Source of the DNA: an uncultured Clostridia bacterium
GTDB lineage: Bacteria; Bacillota; Clostridia; Christensenellales; Aristaeellaceae
Direction: 5' to 3'
NCBI GenBank assembly: GCA_937906775.1
Contig: CALCUD010000066.1
Span: 1-27,168 of the forward strand
Length of the DNA: 27,168 bases
The notes beneath the pieces were generated by a model that was not told the DNA's origin, ran no database searches, and worked only from the letters and a program-made list of their open reading frames with translations. The position numbers and the translations under genes are program-made. Numbering within the stretch: the stretch's first letter is position 1; every line of letters begins with the position of its first letter. Below, in pieces: positions 15,301 through 23,769 of this stretch.

Positions 15301-16473
15301 ATGAAAAAGATCCTTTTGGTTCTGGTAACGCTAATATTTACCGTCGGAACGGTATGCGGAAGTCTCGCGGACGGCAGCATAACGGATGGTCTCTGTTTTG
15401 ACGAGAATTATAATTTTTGGACAGACGGTGAAGAGTGTTCCGCGGAACTTGTCCGTATCATGCGGGATGAATGCTCTAAATCCCCCGATATAAAGGGAAC
15501 TTATATCCTTGCGACCGATGAGAGGGTGCTTTTCATCGGCGGGATCAACAGCGTCGATACTTCCGGAAACAAAGTGGACGCGTATACCACTTATGAGATC
15601 GGGTCCCTGACCAAGATGTTTACCGCCACAGCTATATTGCAGCTTTGTGAACGGGATCTGCTTTCGCTTGAAGATACTCTTGACCGATATTTTCCCCAGT
15701 ACGAATACGGTAAGGAGATCACGATCCGTCAGCTTTTGCATATGCGGTCAGGCTTAAGAACGGATTTTATCCGTGATAATGCATTCCTTGATGAAAACGG
15801 TAACCGCGACATAGATGAATTCAGGAGATATTATTACGATGGATTTGATGACGCGGAACTGCTTTCCCTGTTATTTTCCGATGCACCTCGTTACAAACCC
15901 GGAACAAAGTTTCAGTACAGCAACGCCGGATATACACTGCTGGCAATGATCATTGAGCAAATCACAGGAGAAACGTATGCCCAGTACATTCAAAAGAATA
16001 TTTTTGATGTCTGCGGAATGGAACATTCAAGCAGTATGACCACGGGCGATGTGACGAGTATTCCTGAATTTGTTCCGGGTACAGATGCTTCAGACGAAGA
16101 TCCCTATGAAATCGTTGATACATTGTATATGCAGTTGATCAAAGCCATGAGAGGCGCGGGAGATATCCATTCGTGCGCCGCGGATCTGCTGCTTTTCGAC
16201 AGGGCGCTGATGGGCGGAAAGCTGATCAACGAAAATTCCCTGGCTGAAATGCTGGATACGGCTACAGGCTATGGTTGCGGCTGGATGCGGTACGGCCGTT
16301 ATTCCAACGCCTGGTACCATGGGGGACAGACGTATTTTTACATGGGATATGATCTGATGTGCAAGACCGAAAAGTACGGTCATCTTTATCTGATCCAACT
16401 TCATCCGACTGTGGCCGGAGATCAATACTCAAACGATTGTATGACTCAGATCGTTCTGAATGTCATGCAATAA
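15301..16473 (+). CDS. Secreted serine hydrolase, class C beta-lactamase/penicillin-binding family
   Basis: 390 residues with a signal peptide (MKKILLVLVTLIFTVGTV, likely cut after LAD or nearby). The three motifs of the family are present: S102-L-T-K105 in IGSLTKMFTA (nucleophile serine and lysine), Y206-S-N208 in QYSNAGY, and H340-G-G342 in WYHGGQT, which replaces KTG. Such proteins act outside the membrane as D-Ala-D-Ala peptidases, esterases or related hydrolases; a true resistance function is not implied. Start ATG follows AGGA by seven bases. It is co-directional with the MurNAc block downstream, and Bacillus murein-recycling clusters also include a protein of this family, so a cell-wall role is reasonable but unproven. 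Confidence 0.88.
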   Translation: MKKILLVLVTLIFTVGTVCGSLADGSITDGLCFDENYNFWTDGEECSAELVRIMRDECSKSPDIKGTYILATDERVLFIGGINSVDTSGNKVDAYTTYEIGSLTKMFTATAILQLCERDLLSLEDTLDRYFPQYEYGKEITIRQLLHMRSGLRTDFIRDNAFLDENGNRDIDEFRRYYYDGFDDAELLSLLFSDAPRYKPGTKFQYSNAGYTLLAMIIEQITGETYAQYIQKNIFDVCGMEHSSSMTTGDVTSIPEFVPGTDASDEDPYEIVDTLYMQLIKAMRGAGDIHSCAADLLLFDRALMGGKLINENSLAEMLDTATGYGCGWMRYGRYSNAWYHGGQTYFYMGYDLMCKTEKYGHLYLIQLHPTVAGDQYSNDCMTQIVLNVMQ

Positions 16474-16560
16474 ACCGCAAAACAAGTATCTTTTTCAAAA
16501 CCGGGCTTGATAAAGAGGCTTTTACAAACAGGAATTTGATGAATAGAGGCGGAGCGAAAA

Positions 16561-17079
16561 ATGGCAGAACAGTTTCTGACTTTGATGGCGGATCTGGATG
16601 GGAAATCGCAGGAAATCATGGGCAGCTGGTACGCCAAGCTGAAGGAAGCAGGCTTTACGGGCGTACAGACACCGGGGTTGCCGTTTCACATCAGTCTGGC
16701 TACTTTTGCCCTCGATCAGGAAGAAGATGCCGCGCGGGAAACCCGCAGGCTTGCGGAAGTGTTTGCGCCTGTGGCGGTGCATATCAGTCACATCGGGTTG
16801 TTCGCGGGCGGAAAGGTTCTCTTCGGCGCACCGGATATGAATCCGCCGGAGCTGCTTGATCTGCGGAACGCGATTCAAATAAAAACTGAGGATCCTTTCG
16901 GATGGACGCCGCACGCGACCGTGCTGATCGACGAAGCGGAAACGGTGCAGAAGGCATTGCCTGTGCTGGTGAAGGAATTCCGCCCGTTTGTCGGAAAAAT
17001 CGACCGGCTGCACCTGTGTGCTTTCTGGCCGACGCGAGAAATTGCATCGTTTAAACTTGTAAATTCAAAAAAGGAGTAA
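16561..17079 (+). CDS. 2H phosphoesterase / 2'-5' RNA ligase family protein
   Basis: 172 residues from an ATG after GGCGGAG. The two catalytic HxS/T motifs are present and well spaced: H43-I-S45 in PFHISLATF and H118-A-T120 in WTPHATVLID. Each half contributes a histidine to one active site in the LigT/CPDase fold. Family members open 2',3'-cyclic phosphates or cleave related phosphodiesters in the cytoplasm; the substrate here is unknown. It lies between the serine hydrolase and the MurNAc genes and is followed after three bases by a small ORF with its own ribosome site. Confidence 0.82.
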   Translation: MAEQFLTLMADLDGKSQEIMGSWYAKLKEAGFTGVQTPGLPFHISLATFALDQEEDAARETRRLAEVFAPVAVHISHIGLFAGGKVLFGAPDMNPPELLDLRNAIQIKTEDPFGWTPHATVLIDEAETVQKALPVLVKEFRPFVGKIDRLHLCAFWPTREIASFKLVNSKKE

Positions 17080-17082
17080 CGG

Positions 17083-17193
17083 ATGACCAAAAGAAAAGTG
17101 TCGTCTTCATATTCATTTGTTCTGAATGATAAATCCCTGTTTGTCGACGAGTTCAGTCAACAATATTGCTCAAAATTACCCATCAGATCATAA
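17083..17193 (+). CDS. 36-residue small ORF between 2H phosphoesterase and murQ
   Basis: ATG with AAGGAG six bases upstream opens MTKRKVSSSYSFVLNDKSLF, continues VDEFSQQYCSKLPIRS and stops 12 bases before the murQ ATG. The start signal is one of the best in the window, and the spacing fits an operon member. Composition is more AT-rich than its neighbours. It may be a small protein, a leader controlling murQ, or the truncated start of a lost gene. No family recognised. Confidence 0.4.
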   Translation: MTKRKVSSSYSFVLNDKSLFVDEFSQQYCSKLPIRS

Positions 17194-17205
17194 CGGGGGG
17201 CAAAA

Positions 17206-18123
17206 ATGGATTATTCAAAGCTGGTCACAGAAGGCAGAAACGCCGACAGCATGAATCTGGACAGTATGACTGCCCTTGAAGCTGCGACGCTTATGAACAG
17301 GATGGACGCCGAAATCCCGGCAGCCGTTGAAAAAGCGCTCCCGGACATTGCGGCTGTGATTGAGAAAATCGTTGAAGCGTACAGACTGGGCGGCAGACTG
17401 GTATACTGCGGAGCAGGAACCAGTGGAAGGCTTGGCATGCTTGATGCGTCCGAATGTCTTCCGACCTTTGGCGCGGGCGAGGATATGGTAACCGCGAAAA
17501 TCGCGGGCGGGCCGGCAGCCCTTCATACGGCAGTCGAGGGTGCCGAAGATGACGCAGAACAGGGCGTCCGTGACCTTCAGGAAATCGGATTCAGTCCGAA
17601 GGATGTCCTCGTTGCCCTCAGTGCAAGCGGTTCCGCGGCATATTGTGCCGGAGCCCTCCGATATGCACGCGATCTGGGTGCATTCACCGCGGGCGTCAGT
17701 TGTGTTCCCTCCCCTGCTTTCGCGGACCTTTGCGGGCATCTCATCACGGTGGTGACCGGACCTGAGATTCTGACCGGCTCGACCAGGCTCAAGGCCGGAA
17801 CAGCGACAAAGATGGTGCTCAATATGCTGACGACAGTCTCCATGGTGCAGTACGGGAAGGTCTATCAGAATTTGATGGTCGATATGATTCCGACCAACAA
17901 AAAGCTGGAAGACAGAGCCGTCAGGATCATCATGATGGCAGCAGACACGGACAGAAATAACGCCGCGGCAATGCTGAAAAGATGCGGCAATCATGTGAAA
18001 ACCGCCATCGTATGTCTCCGGTCCGGCGGCGATCCCGAAGACGCGAAAAAAGCTCTGAAGGATTCTGCCGGGTTTGTCGGGAAAGCAATAGAACAGATCA
18101 GAACAGGAAGAGATGAATCATGA
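17206..18123 (+). CDS. murQ: N-acetylmuramic acid 6-phosphate etherase MurQ
   Basis: 305 residues, the usual family length, from an ATG after GGGGGG. It cleaves the D-lactyl ether of MurNAc-6-phosphate, giving GlcNAc-6-phosphate and D-lactate in the cytoplasm. The SIS-type sugar-phosphate site is intact: YCGAGTSGRLGMLDASECLP (67-86), AVEGAEDD (109-116), SASGSAAY (139-146), GSTRLKAGTATKMVLN (191-206) and the signature GKVYQNLMVD (217-226). E83 and E114 match, in position and context, the two catalytic glutamates known in the E. coli enzyme. It overlaps the next gene by four bases (ATGA), so it is coupled to the PTS permease that supplies its substrate. Confidence 0.96.
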   Translation: MDYSKLVTEGRNADSMNLDSMTALEAATLMNRMDAEIPAAVEKALPDIAAVIEKIVEAYRLGGRLVYCGAGTSGRLGMLDASECLPTFGAGEDMVTAKIAGGPAALHTAVEGAEDDAEQGVRDLQEIGFSPKDVLVALSASGSAAYCAGALRYARDLGAFTAGVSCVPSPAFADLCGHLITVVTGPEILTGSTRLKAGTATKMVLNMLTTVSMVQYGKVYQNLMVDMIPTNKKLEDRAVRIIMMAADTDRNNAAAMLKRCGNHVKTAIVCLRSGGDPEDAKKALKDSAGFVGKAIEQIRTGRDES

Positions 18124-19922
18124 ACGCAAATGAAACTGTCCGGCAGATTGTCAACTGCCTCGGCGGAGAACAGAACATTCTCACAGTCACCAACTGCATG
18201 ACCCGGCTCCGTGTTGTCACGAAAGAAGAAACTCCGGTCAACGAAGCAGAGCTTCGGAGCATGGCGGATGTCCTCGGTCTGGTCCATGACAGGGCCTGTT
18301 CATACGAGGTCGTGGTCGGACCCGGCAAAAGCAGGAAATACGCTGACATCTGTCACGACATGGGGCTGGCGTCTGCGGCGGAAAATGCCGGAGAAAGCGC
18401 CGGCGATGACTGGAAGCAGAACAAAGCAAGAATAAAGGCCGGCCAGAAAGAAAACAGAATCAGAACGATTTTCAAGATCATCGGGGATATTTTCGTTCCG
18501 CTGATTCCGGGCGTGATAGCCGCCGGGCTGTGTGCCGGCCTTGCCTCCCTCATTGCACAGCTCGTTCCGGATTACACCGCCGTTCCCGCATGGAATCTGA
18601 TCCATACCCTGCTTTCCCTGATCAATACCGCCTTCATGACCTATATCACGGCATGGGTCGGTTACCGTGCGGCGGAACGTTTCGGCGCGACGCCGATTCT
18701 CGGCGGAATGCTGGGACTGATCACCTCTCTGGACGGCATCAATACCATCGCGCAGATATTAGGACTGTATAACAACGCACAACCGCTGCAGTCGATCCTC
18801 AGAACCGGCCGGGGAGGCGTTCTGGCAGTCATCGTCGGGGTGTTCTTCCTTTCCTTTGTGGAAAAGAAAATCCGCAGTCATATGCCGGACAGCGTGGATA
18901 TCGTCTTCACACCCCTCTGCTCCCTGATCGTGGTCGTGATCCCGTATATCCTGCTGATCATGCCGCTGTTCGGCTATGTATCCTCTGGCATCGTATGGGT
19001 GTTTTCAAAAGCCTGCATGGCGGAAAGTCCGGTCATACGGATCATCACCGGATATCTGGCGTCCGCTTTGTTTCTGCCCCTGGTTGCAGCCGGAATGCAT
19101 CACGGACTGGTGGCGTTGTATTCGGTCCAGCTTCAGGAGATCGGATACATCACGCTCTATCCGGCGCTCGCCATGGCCGGAGCGGGACAGGTCGGAGCCG
19201 CCCTTGCCATTCTGAAAAAAGCAAAGCAGAGCAAGGATACCCGTCTCATTTCGGTCATCCAGGGCGCGCTTCCCGCCGGAATTCTGGGGGTCGGCGAACC
19301 GTTGATCTACGGTGTCACGCTTCCTATGGGGAAGCCGTTTATCACAGCGGGAATAGGCGCAGGCTTCGGAGGGGCCTTCGTGATGCTCATGCAGGTCGCG
19401 TCAACCACCTGGGGGCCGTCCGGACTTCTGGGCATATTTGTCATGACTCAGGGGCCGTACGGCCCCGTCCTCAGTGTCGCCTGTTATCTGATGGGTCTTC
19501 TGATCAGCTATGTCGTGAGCTTTATCATCACAAACACCTTTGTGAAGCTGGATACGGTCACACCGTCCGCGCCGGCTTCACAGCCGTCCGTTGATCCTTT
19601 GCATCCGCTAAGGACTGTAAAGCACGGTGAGCCGGTCAGCTTCGGAAATACCGCGGCAGCGGAAAACCACGAATTCAACTATACCGTAAAGGATCCTCTC
19701 GGTATTCACGCAAGGCCTGCCGGAGAGCTTGCAAAACTGATCAGAAAGTATGACTGCCATTTTGTGATAGAGGCAAACGGGCATACCGCGGAAAACGGAA
19801 GCATTGTGCAGCTGATGGCGTTGGGAGTCTCTCAGGGATGCATACTCCGTTGCCGTGCGGAAGGACCTGACGCCGCGGCAGCGATCCGGGAAGTTCGTCA
19901 GTTCCTGGAGCAGAAACTGTAA
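18120..19922 (+). CDS. murP: PTS EIIB-EIIC-HPr fusion, probable MurNAc permease (MurP-like)
   Basis: 600 residues. Residues 1-85 are an EIIB of the glucose/sucrose superfamily with phospho-cysteine C26 in NCMTRLRVV. Residues ~112-475 are the membrane EIIC with about ten helices (IFVPLIPGVIAAGLCAGLAS, FLPLVAAGMHHGLVALYSVQ, GVGEPLIYGVTLPMGKP). A Ser/Pro/Ala-rich linker follows. Residues ~515-600 are a complete HPr domain: H530 in GIHARPAG and S561 in NGSIVQLMALGV, the same 31-residue spacing as His15 and Ser46 of HPr. Standard MurP ends after EIIC and lacks HPr. It should import MurNAc and release it as MurNAc-6-P to MurQ; MurNAc specificity rests mainly on the murQ coupling. EIIA is absent here but is supplied by the next protein. 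Confidence 0.9.
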   Translation: MNANETVRQIVNCLGGEQNILTVTNCMTRLRVVTKEETPVNEAELRSMADVLGLVHDRACSYEVVVGPGKSRKYADICHDMGLASAAENAGESAGDDWKQNKARIKAGQKENRIRTIFKIIGDIFVPLIPGVIAAGLCAGLASLIAQLVPDYTAVPAWNLIHTLLSLINTAFMTYITAWVGYRAAERFGATPILGGMLGLITSLDGINTIAQILGLYNNAQPLQSILRTGRGGVLAVIVGVFFLSFVEKKIRSHMPDSVDIVFTPLCSLIVVVIPYILLIMPLFGYVSSGIVWVFSKACMAESPVIRIITGYLASALFLPLVAAGMHHGLVALYSVQLQEIGYITLYPALAMAGAGQVGAALAILKKAKQSKDTRLISVIQGALPAGILGVGEPLIYGVTLPMGKPFITAGIGAGFGGAFVMLMQVASTTWGPSGLLGIFVMTQGPYGPVLSVACYLMGLLISYVVSFIITNTFVKLDTVTPSAPASQPSVDPLHPLRTVKHGEPVSFGNTAAAENHEFNYTVKDPLGIHARPAGELAKLIRKYDCHFVIEANGHTAENGSIVQLMALGVSQGCILRCRAEGPDAAAAIREVRQFLEQKL

Positions 19923-19938
19923 GGATGTGGAGGAAAAC

Positions 19939-21927
19939 ATGAAAGAATATACCTGTCATGCCGCACAAAAAGGTTTCTACGCAGGTCCTGTTTATGTCCC
20001 CGGCACTGCCGGCGATGAGATTCAAAAGTTCTCCGCGGATCCTGCGGGAGAAACAGCCAGGCTGGTACGGGCCATTGATACGGTCAAAAGGTCTCTGGAG
20101 AATGCTTCCGCGCCGGCTGAAAACGCTCAGATTCTGGAAACGGTCAGCATGATGCTGGACGACGGTACATTTATCGGTGAGATCCGGCAGTGTATCCAAA
20201 GTGGGAAATACAGTGCGGAATATGCCGTGAAAACAATATGCCGGGAGTATACAGAGAAAATGGAGAATGCCCCCACCGAATACCTTCGCGCCAGAGCGTC
20301 GGACATTTCGGGATTGGGAGATCAGCTGATCAGCGTAATGCGGCAGGCTGAAGCCCGGCCTCTCACCGGACGGATTGCTCTGGCAGCCCCGGAGATCAGT
20401 CCCGCGCAGATGAGCGTCCTGGACAGCAGATGGATCGGGGGGATCATCACAGACAAGGGGTCACCCAACTCTCATCTCTCCATTCTGGCAGGCAATCTTG
20501 AGATTCCGTATCTCTATGGCAATGCGGAAGCGGTAGCCGCGGCGGCAGGCAGCAGCTATATCATCATCGACGGCGGCAAGCTGATCATTGATCCTGACGA
20601 ACCGCAGAAAGCCGAAGCCGAAGCGCGCATGATATGTTTGGAATCGGAACGGAAGCAGCACCGGAAAGCAGCGGAAAAGACTGTCAGCAAAACACGGATC
20701 TGTGCCAATATTGCCGGTCCGGAGGATATCCCCCGGTTGCTTGCGTCCGGTGCCGACGGAGTGGGACTGTTCCGGTCGGAATTTCTCTTTCTTGGAAAAG
20801 AGACGGCACCGACAGAAGAAGAGCAGTTCCGGGCATACCGTTCTGTCCTGGAAGCCATGAGCGGTCAGGAAGTCATCATACGGACGATGGACCTCGGTTC
20901 CGATAAGCGGGTAAACTGGCTTGCACTGCCCGAAGAAGCGAATCCGGCTCTCGGTCTTCGCGGTGTGAGAGTCTCCCTTGAGAAGAAGGAAGTATTCAAT
21001 TCACAGCTTCGTGCCCTTCTCCGCGCGGGCGTTTACGGACATCTGAAAATCATGTTCCCGATGATCACCTCGGAACATGAGATCGATGAAATCAGATCCT
21101 GTGTGGAAGCCGCCGCTGCCGGGCTTGAGAAAGAAAACATCCCGTACGCGTTTCCGGAGCTTGGGATCATGATCGAAACTCCGGCAGCGGCCGTGATCGC
21201 TGATATTCTGTCAAAGAAGGTCAGCTTCTTCAGCATCGGCACAAACGATCTGACGCAGTATACGCTGGCTCTGGACAGAGAGGCGCAGGGGCTTGACAGA
21301 TTTTTTGATCCGCACAGCGAAGCGGTCTTCCGTCTGATTGAAACAGTGATCCGTGAAGGACATAAAAATCATATCCCGACCGGGATCTGCGGTCAGCTTG
21401 CCGCCGATCCGGAAGCGATAGAAAGGCTGATCGCGGCAGGAGTCGATGAACTGTCCGTTCCTGTTTCCAAAGTAGCGGAAACCAGGATCATTGCAGCCAA
21501 AGCAGAAGAATCCCCGGCAGCCGGCGGAGCCGGGAACACGGGTGGAGCCGCCGCCTCCTGCACCGTACTCGCCCCGGCCGACGGTGAGCTGATCGCGATG
21601 AATGAAATCCCCGACCCGGTATTTTCCTCCGGTCAGTTGGGCGAATGCATAGGCATTCTTCCCAATAACGGCAGGATCTTTTCTCCCTGCAGCGGAACGG
21701 TCCTTCATATTGCCGAAACCGGGCACGCGATCACGATCCGTTCCGATCAAGGCGAAGAGTATCTCCTTCATGTCGGAATCGACACGGTCAGACTCGGCGG
21801 CAAAGGCTTTGACGTCCTGGTGCGCGAGGGTGAACACGTGAACAGCGCTCAGAAAATCATGGAAGCCGATCTGGATCTCATCAAAGAGAACGGATATTCC
21901 ACCGTAGTGATCATGGTCAGGCTCTGA
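19939..21927 (+). CDS. PTS enzyme I fused to glucose-type EIIA
   Basis: 662 residues from an ATG five bases after GGAGG, 17 bases after the EIIBC-HPr gene. Residues 1-525 are Enzyme I: swivelling domain histidine H179 in GSPNSHLSILA; PEP-site arginine R279 in GLFRSEFLF; IRTMDLGSDK (314-323); GLRGVRVSL (339-347); FSIGTNDLTQYTLALDR (431-447); catalytic C484 in GICGQLAADPEA. An Ala/Gly linker (527-540) leads to a complete EIIA-Glc domain (541-662) with H596 and phospho-acceptor H611 in LLHVGIDTVRLGGKGF, spaced as His75 and His90 of E. coli IIA-Glc. It takes phosphate from PEP, passes it to HPr, and its own EIIA passes it to EIIB. Canonical EI motifs differ slightly (SPNSH for RTSH, GQLAA for GEMAG), suggesting a specialised copy. 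Confidence 0.92.
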   Translation: MKEYTCHAAQKGFYAGPVYVPGTAGDEIQKFSADPAGETARLVRAIDTVKRSLENASAPAENAQILETVSMMLDDGTFIGEIRQCIQSGKYSAEYAVKTICREYTEKMENAPTEYLRARASDISGLGDQLISVMRQAEARPLTGRIALAAPEISPAQMSVLDSRWIGGIITDKGSPNSHLSILAGNLEIPYLYGNAEAVAAAAGSSYIIIDGGKLIIDPDEPQKAEAEARMICLESERKQHRKAAEKTVSKTRICANIAGPEDIPRLLASGADGVGLFRSEFLFLGKETAPTEEEQFRAYRSVLEAMSGQEVIIRTMDLGSDKRVNWLALPEEANPALGLRGVRVSLEKKEVFNSQLRALLRAGVYGHLKIMFPMITSEHEIDEIRSCVEAAAAGLEKENIPYAFPELGIMIETPAAAVIADILSKKVSFFSIGTNDLTQYTLALDREAQGLDRFFDPHSEAVFRLIETVIREGHKNHIPTGICGQLAADPEAIERLIAAGVDELSVPVSKVAETRIIAAKAEESPAAGGAGNTGGAAASCTVLAPADGELIAMNEIPDPVFSSGQLGECIGILPNNGRIFSPCSGTVLHIAETGHAITIRSDQGEEYLLHVGIDTVRLGGKGFDVLVREGEHVNSAQKIMEADLDLIKENGYSTVVIMVRL

Positions 21928-21977
21928 TTTTCTTTTCCGGAAAGGGACCGCTGTGAATTCTGTCAATTTCGAAAAGG

Positions 21978-21996
21978 CCCCGGCATATTGCCGGGG
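21978..21996 (+). terminator. Hairpin at end of MurNAc operon
   Basis: Perfect 8-base stem CCCCGGCA/TGCCGGGG with a three-base loop, 50 bases after the EI-EIIA stop. The following sequence has only a short T run, so termination may be partly Rho-dependent. Confidence 0.6.
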
Positions 21997-22060
21997 TCAG
22001 ATTTCATATGATTCACCGTCTCAATTATGATTCCGGGCGGCGGAGGCGTTTCTCATATAG

Positions 22061-22765
22061 GAGAATTGGCCCTTTTTCAACGACGATACAAAAAAAGTGC
22101 TGAAAAAGCTTGATGTGGAAGGTAAAGTCGTCGGGCAGTTCTGCTGCAACAACGGCAGGGAACTGCTCTTCCGGGTCAAAAACGGGAAAGCCCGGAAGGG
22201 CGTCGGCTTTGACATTGCCGAAAACCAGGTGGCCTTTGCCAATCAAAAAGCAGAGGAATCAGGCATCCCCTGCCGATTTGTGGCCACCGATATCTACGAT
22301 ATCGGCGATGAATACCACGGTTTGTCCGACGCGGTCATCATTACCATCGGCACGCTTTGCTGGTTCAAAGATCTGAACCGGTTTTTTGAGATCATCGCGG
22401 AATGCATGAAAAAAGACGCCGGGATTGTAATCAACGAACAGCATCCGTGCACAAACATGATCGCCACCGAAGGCGAGAACCTGTATGACCCGGAGCACAA
22501 GCTGGAGTGCCGCTACTCCTACTTTTCCCATGAATGGATCGGAAACGAGGGCATGTACTACATAACACAAAAGACCTACGCGTCAAAAACCTTTACCGAC
22601 TATACCCATCCGCTCCCGGAGATCATCGCCGCCATGTGTGAAAACGGAATCGTAATCACCGGTCTGCAGGAATTCGATTATGACATCAGCGGTAGATTCG
22701 GATAGATCGATTGCAGGCAATATCCGCTGTCCATGATCCTGACAGGGAAAAAAACCGGACGGTAG
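22061..22765 (+). pseudogene. SAM-dependent methyltransferase, decayed
   Basis: The frame reads ENWPFFNDDTKKVL directly after a TAG (22058), with no start codon before a GTG at 22097 that lacks a ribosome site. It continues as a Rossmann methyltransferase: QFCCNNGRELL (SAM loop), GVGFDIAENQVAFA, FVATDIYDIG, DAVIITIGTLCWFKDLNRFF. The coding frame is cut by TAG at 22703, yet the same frame goes on for 19 codons with family-like sequence (QYPLSMILTGKK) to a TAG at 22763. Loss of the N-terminal helices plus an internal nonsense codon indicate a pseudogene. The shortened 202-residue protein (22097-22705) could still be made, but an active enzyme is unlikely. Confidence 0.7.
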
Positions 22766-22789
22766 CCGGTTACAGCGGGGAAACAGGGA

Positions 22790-23103
22790 TCAGGCCTTCT
22801 TTACCGGCACATACAGATACCGGTAATCATGTTCAAAGGTTGTCATGTTGAAAAAACCGTAATATTCCACAATGGGAAGCCCACTGTCCGGTGCGAAGGA
22901 AGAAAAACCGCACCAGAGCGTCGCGTCCCAGCAGACCATCTGAACAGGAATCCTGTTGTATTCAAGGGATTCAACCAACTGTTCCATCGGATGATCTGTC
23001 CTCAAACATGAACCCTTCCTTATACATTTTGAATTATTGTCATCGCATCCGCGTTAACGGTCAATACTCTCCGGCATCCAAAATCAACTTCACGGTGCCG
23101 GTT
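22790..23103 (-). pseudogene. GyrI-like effector-binding protein, decayed by frameshifts
   Basis: The last 70 codons are intact from a TTG at 23005 (QLVESLEYNRIPVQMVCWDA ... FEHDYRYLYVPVKKA) and resemble the C-terminal half of a GyrI-like/AraC effector-binding domain. Upstream on the same strand, matching pieces appear in other frames: GTVKLILDAGEY, then VLTVNADAMTIIQN, then MYKEGFMFEDRSS. Together they read like one continuous protein broken by about three small indels. No intact start exists. It lies next to two intact GyrI-like genes and is probably a dead paralogue of them. Confidence 0.6.
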
Positions 23104-23106
23104 TAT

Positions 23107-23700
23107 TCATGAATCGATGATCCTGAATCTGAACGCACAAGGCTCTTTTCCCTCGGTATCATGAGGGGAAGAAACGATTTCCGTCAGTTCCAGCTTCATG
23201 CCCAGCATGATCTCATAGTGGAATTTGAAATGTCCGCCGCAGCAATAGCAATATTCCCGCGGAATGGCATAGTCCCGCTTCACTTTACTGACCGTGGGGC
23301 AGACGCATTCAAACCGTTCCCCGTTATGAAAAGATACCGCGTGAACGAGGATTTCGCCGTTTTCATCCAGTTCGGCGCGGCCCATGTTCATATACGGCCT
23401 TTCGCTGATGAGTTTCAGGCGTTCCTCAAGGGACTTGTCCGCATGGACGCGCGCGAATTCCTTTGACGCCTTCAACCGCGCGCCGCTTTTGCAGCAGGCA
23501 TTGGCTTCGATGATTTCCTGCACCTGTTCCTTCGGATACTTCTCGTTCATCACGTCCAGCGCCTGCTTGAAGAACGCGGACTTGATTTTCTTATTGGTCT
23601 TGGACTCCAATTTGTCAAAGCCCTGATACATTTCGTCGATCACGTCCTGACCAACCTTGAAGTCGTCCAACGTTTCCCTGAATTTTTCCGGCGACGGCAT
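23107..23700 (-). CDS. Cysteine-containing protein of unknown function (DUF6144-like)
   Basis: 197 residues from the ATG of MPSPEKFRETL, preceded by AAAGGGG; a TTG 18 codons upstream is less likely. The N-terminal half is helical and charged and ends in a CC pair (C69, C70). The C-terminal half carries C132-x-C134 in ECVCPTVSKVKR and C151-x-C153-C154 in YCYCCGGHFKFHYEIMLG, then a strand-rich end. The CxC...CxCC arrangement suggests a metal site. I recall similar clostridial proteins under DUF6144, but that assignment is uncertain. It sits between a dead and a live GyrI-like gene in one leftward operon, so it may act on the same ligand or stress. Confidence 0.65.
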   Translation of the reverse strand: MPSPEKFRETLDDFKVGQDVIDEMYQGFDKLESKTNKKIKSAFFKQALDVMNEKYPKEQVQEIIEANACCKSGARLKASKEFARVHADKSLEERLKLISERPYMNMGRAELDENGEILVHAVSFHNGERFECVCPTVSKVKRDYAIPREYCYCCGGHFKFHYEIMLGMKLELTEIVSSPHDTEGKEPCAFRFRIIDS

Positions 23701-23769
23701 ATTCTGTTTCCCCTTTCCACTTTCGTGTTTTCCATCGTAATCCCCAACGAACAATTTCGGCTTTTCGCC

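Noticed and set aside
22750..22775. AACCGG/CCGGTT hairpin between the two decayed genes
   Set aside because: Six-base stem with no T tract; too weak to call a terminator.
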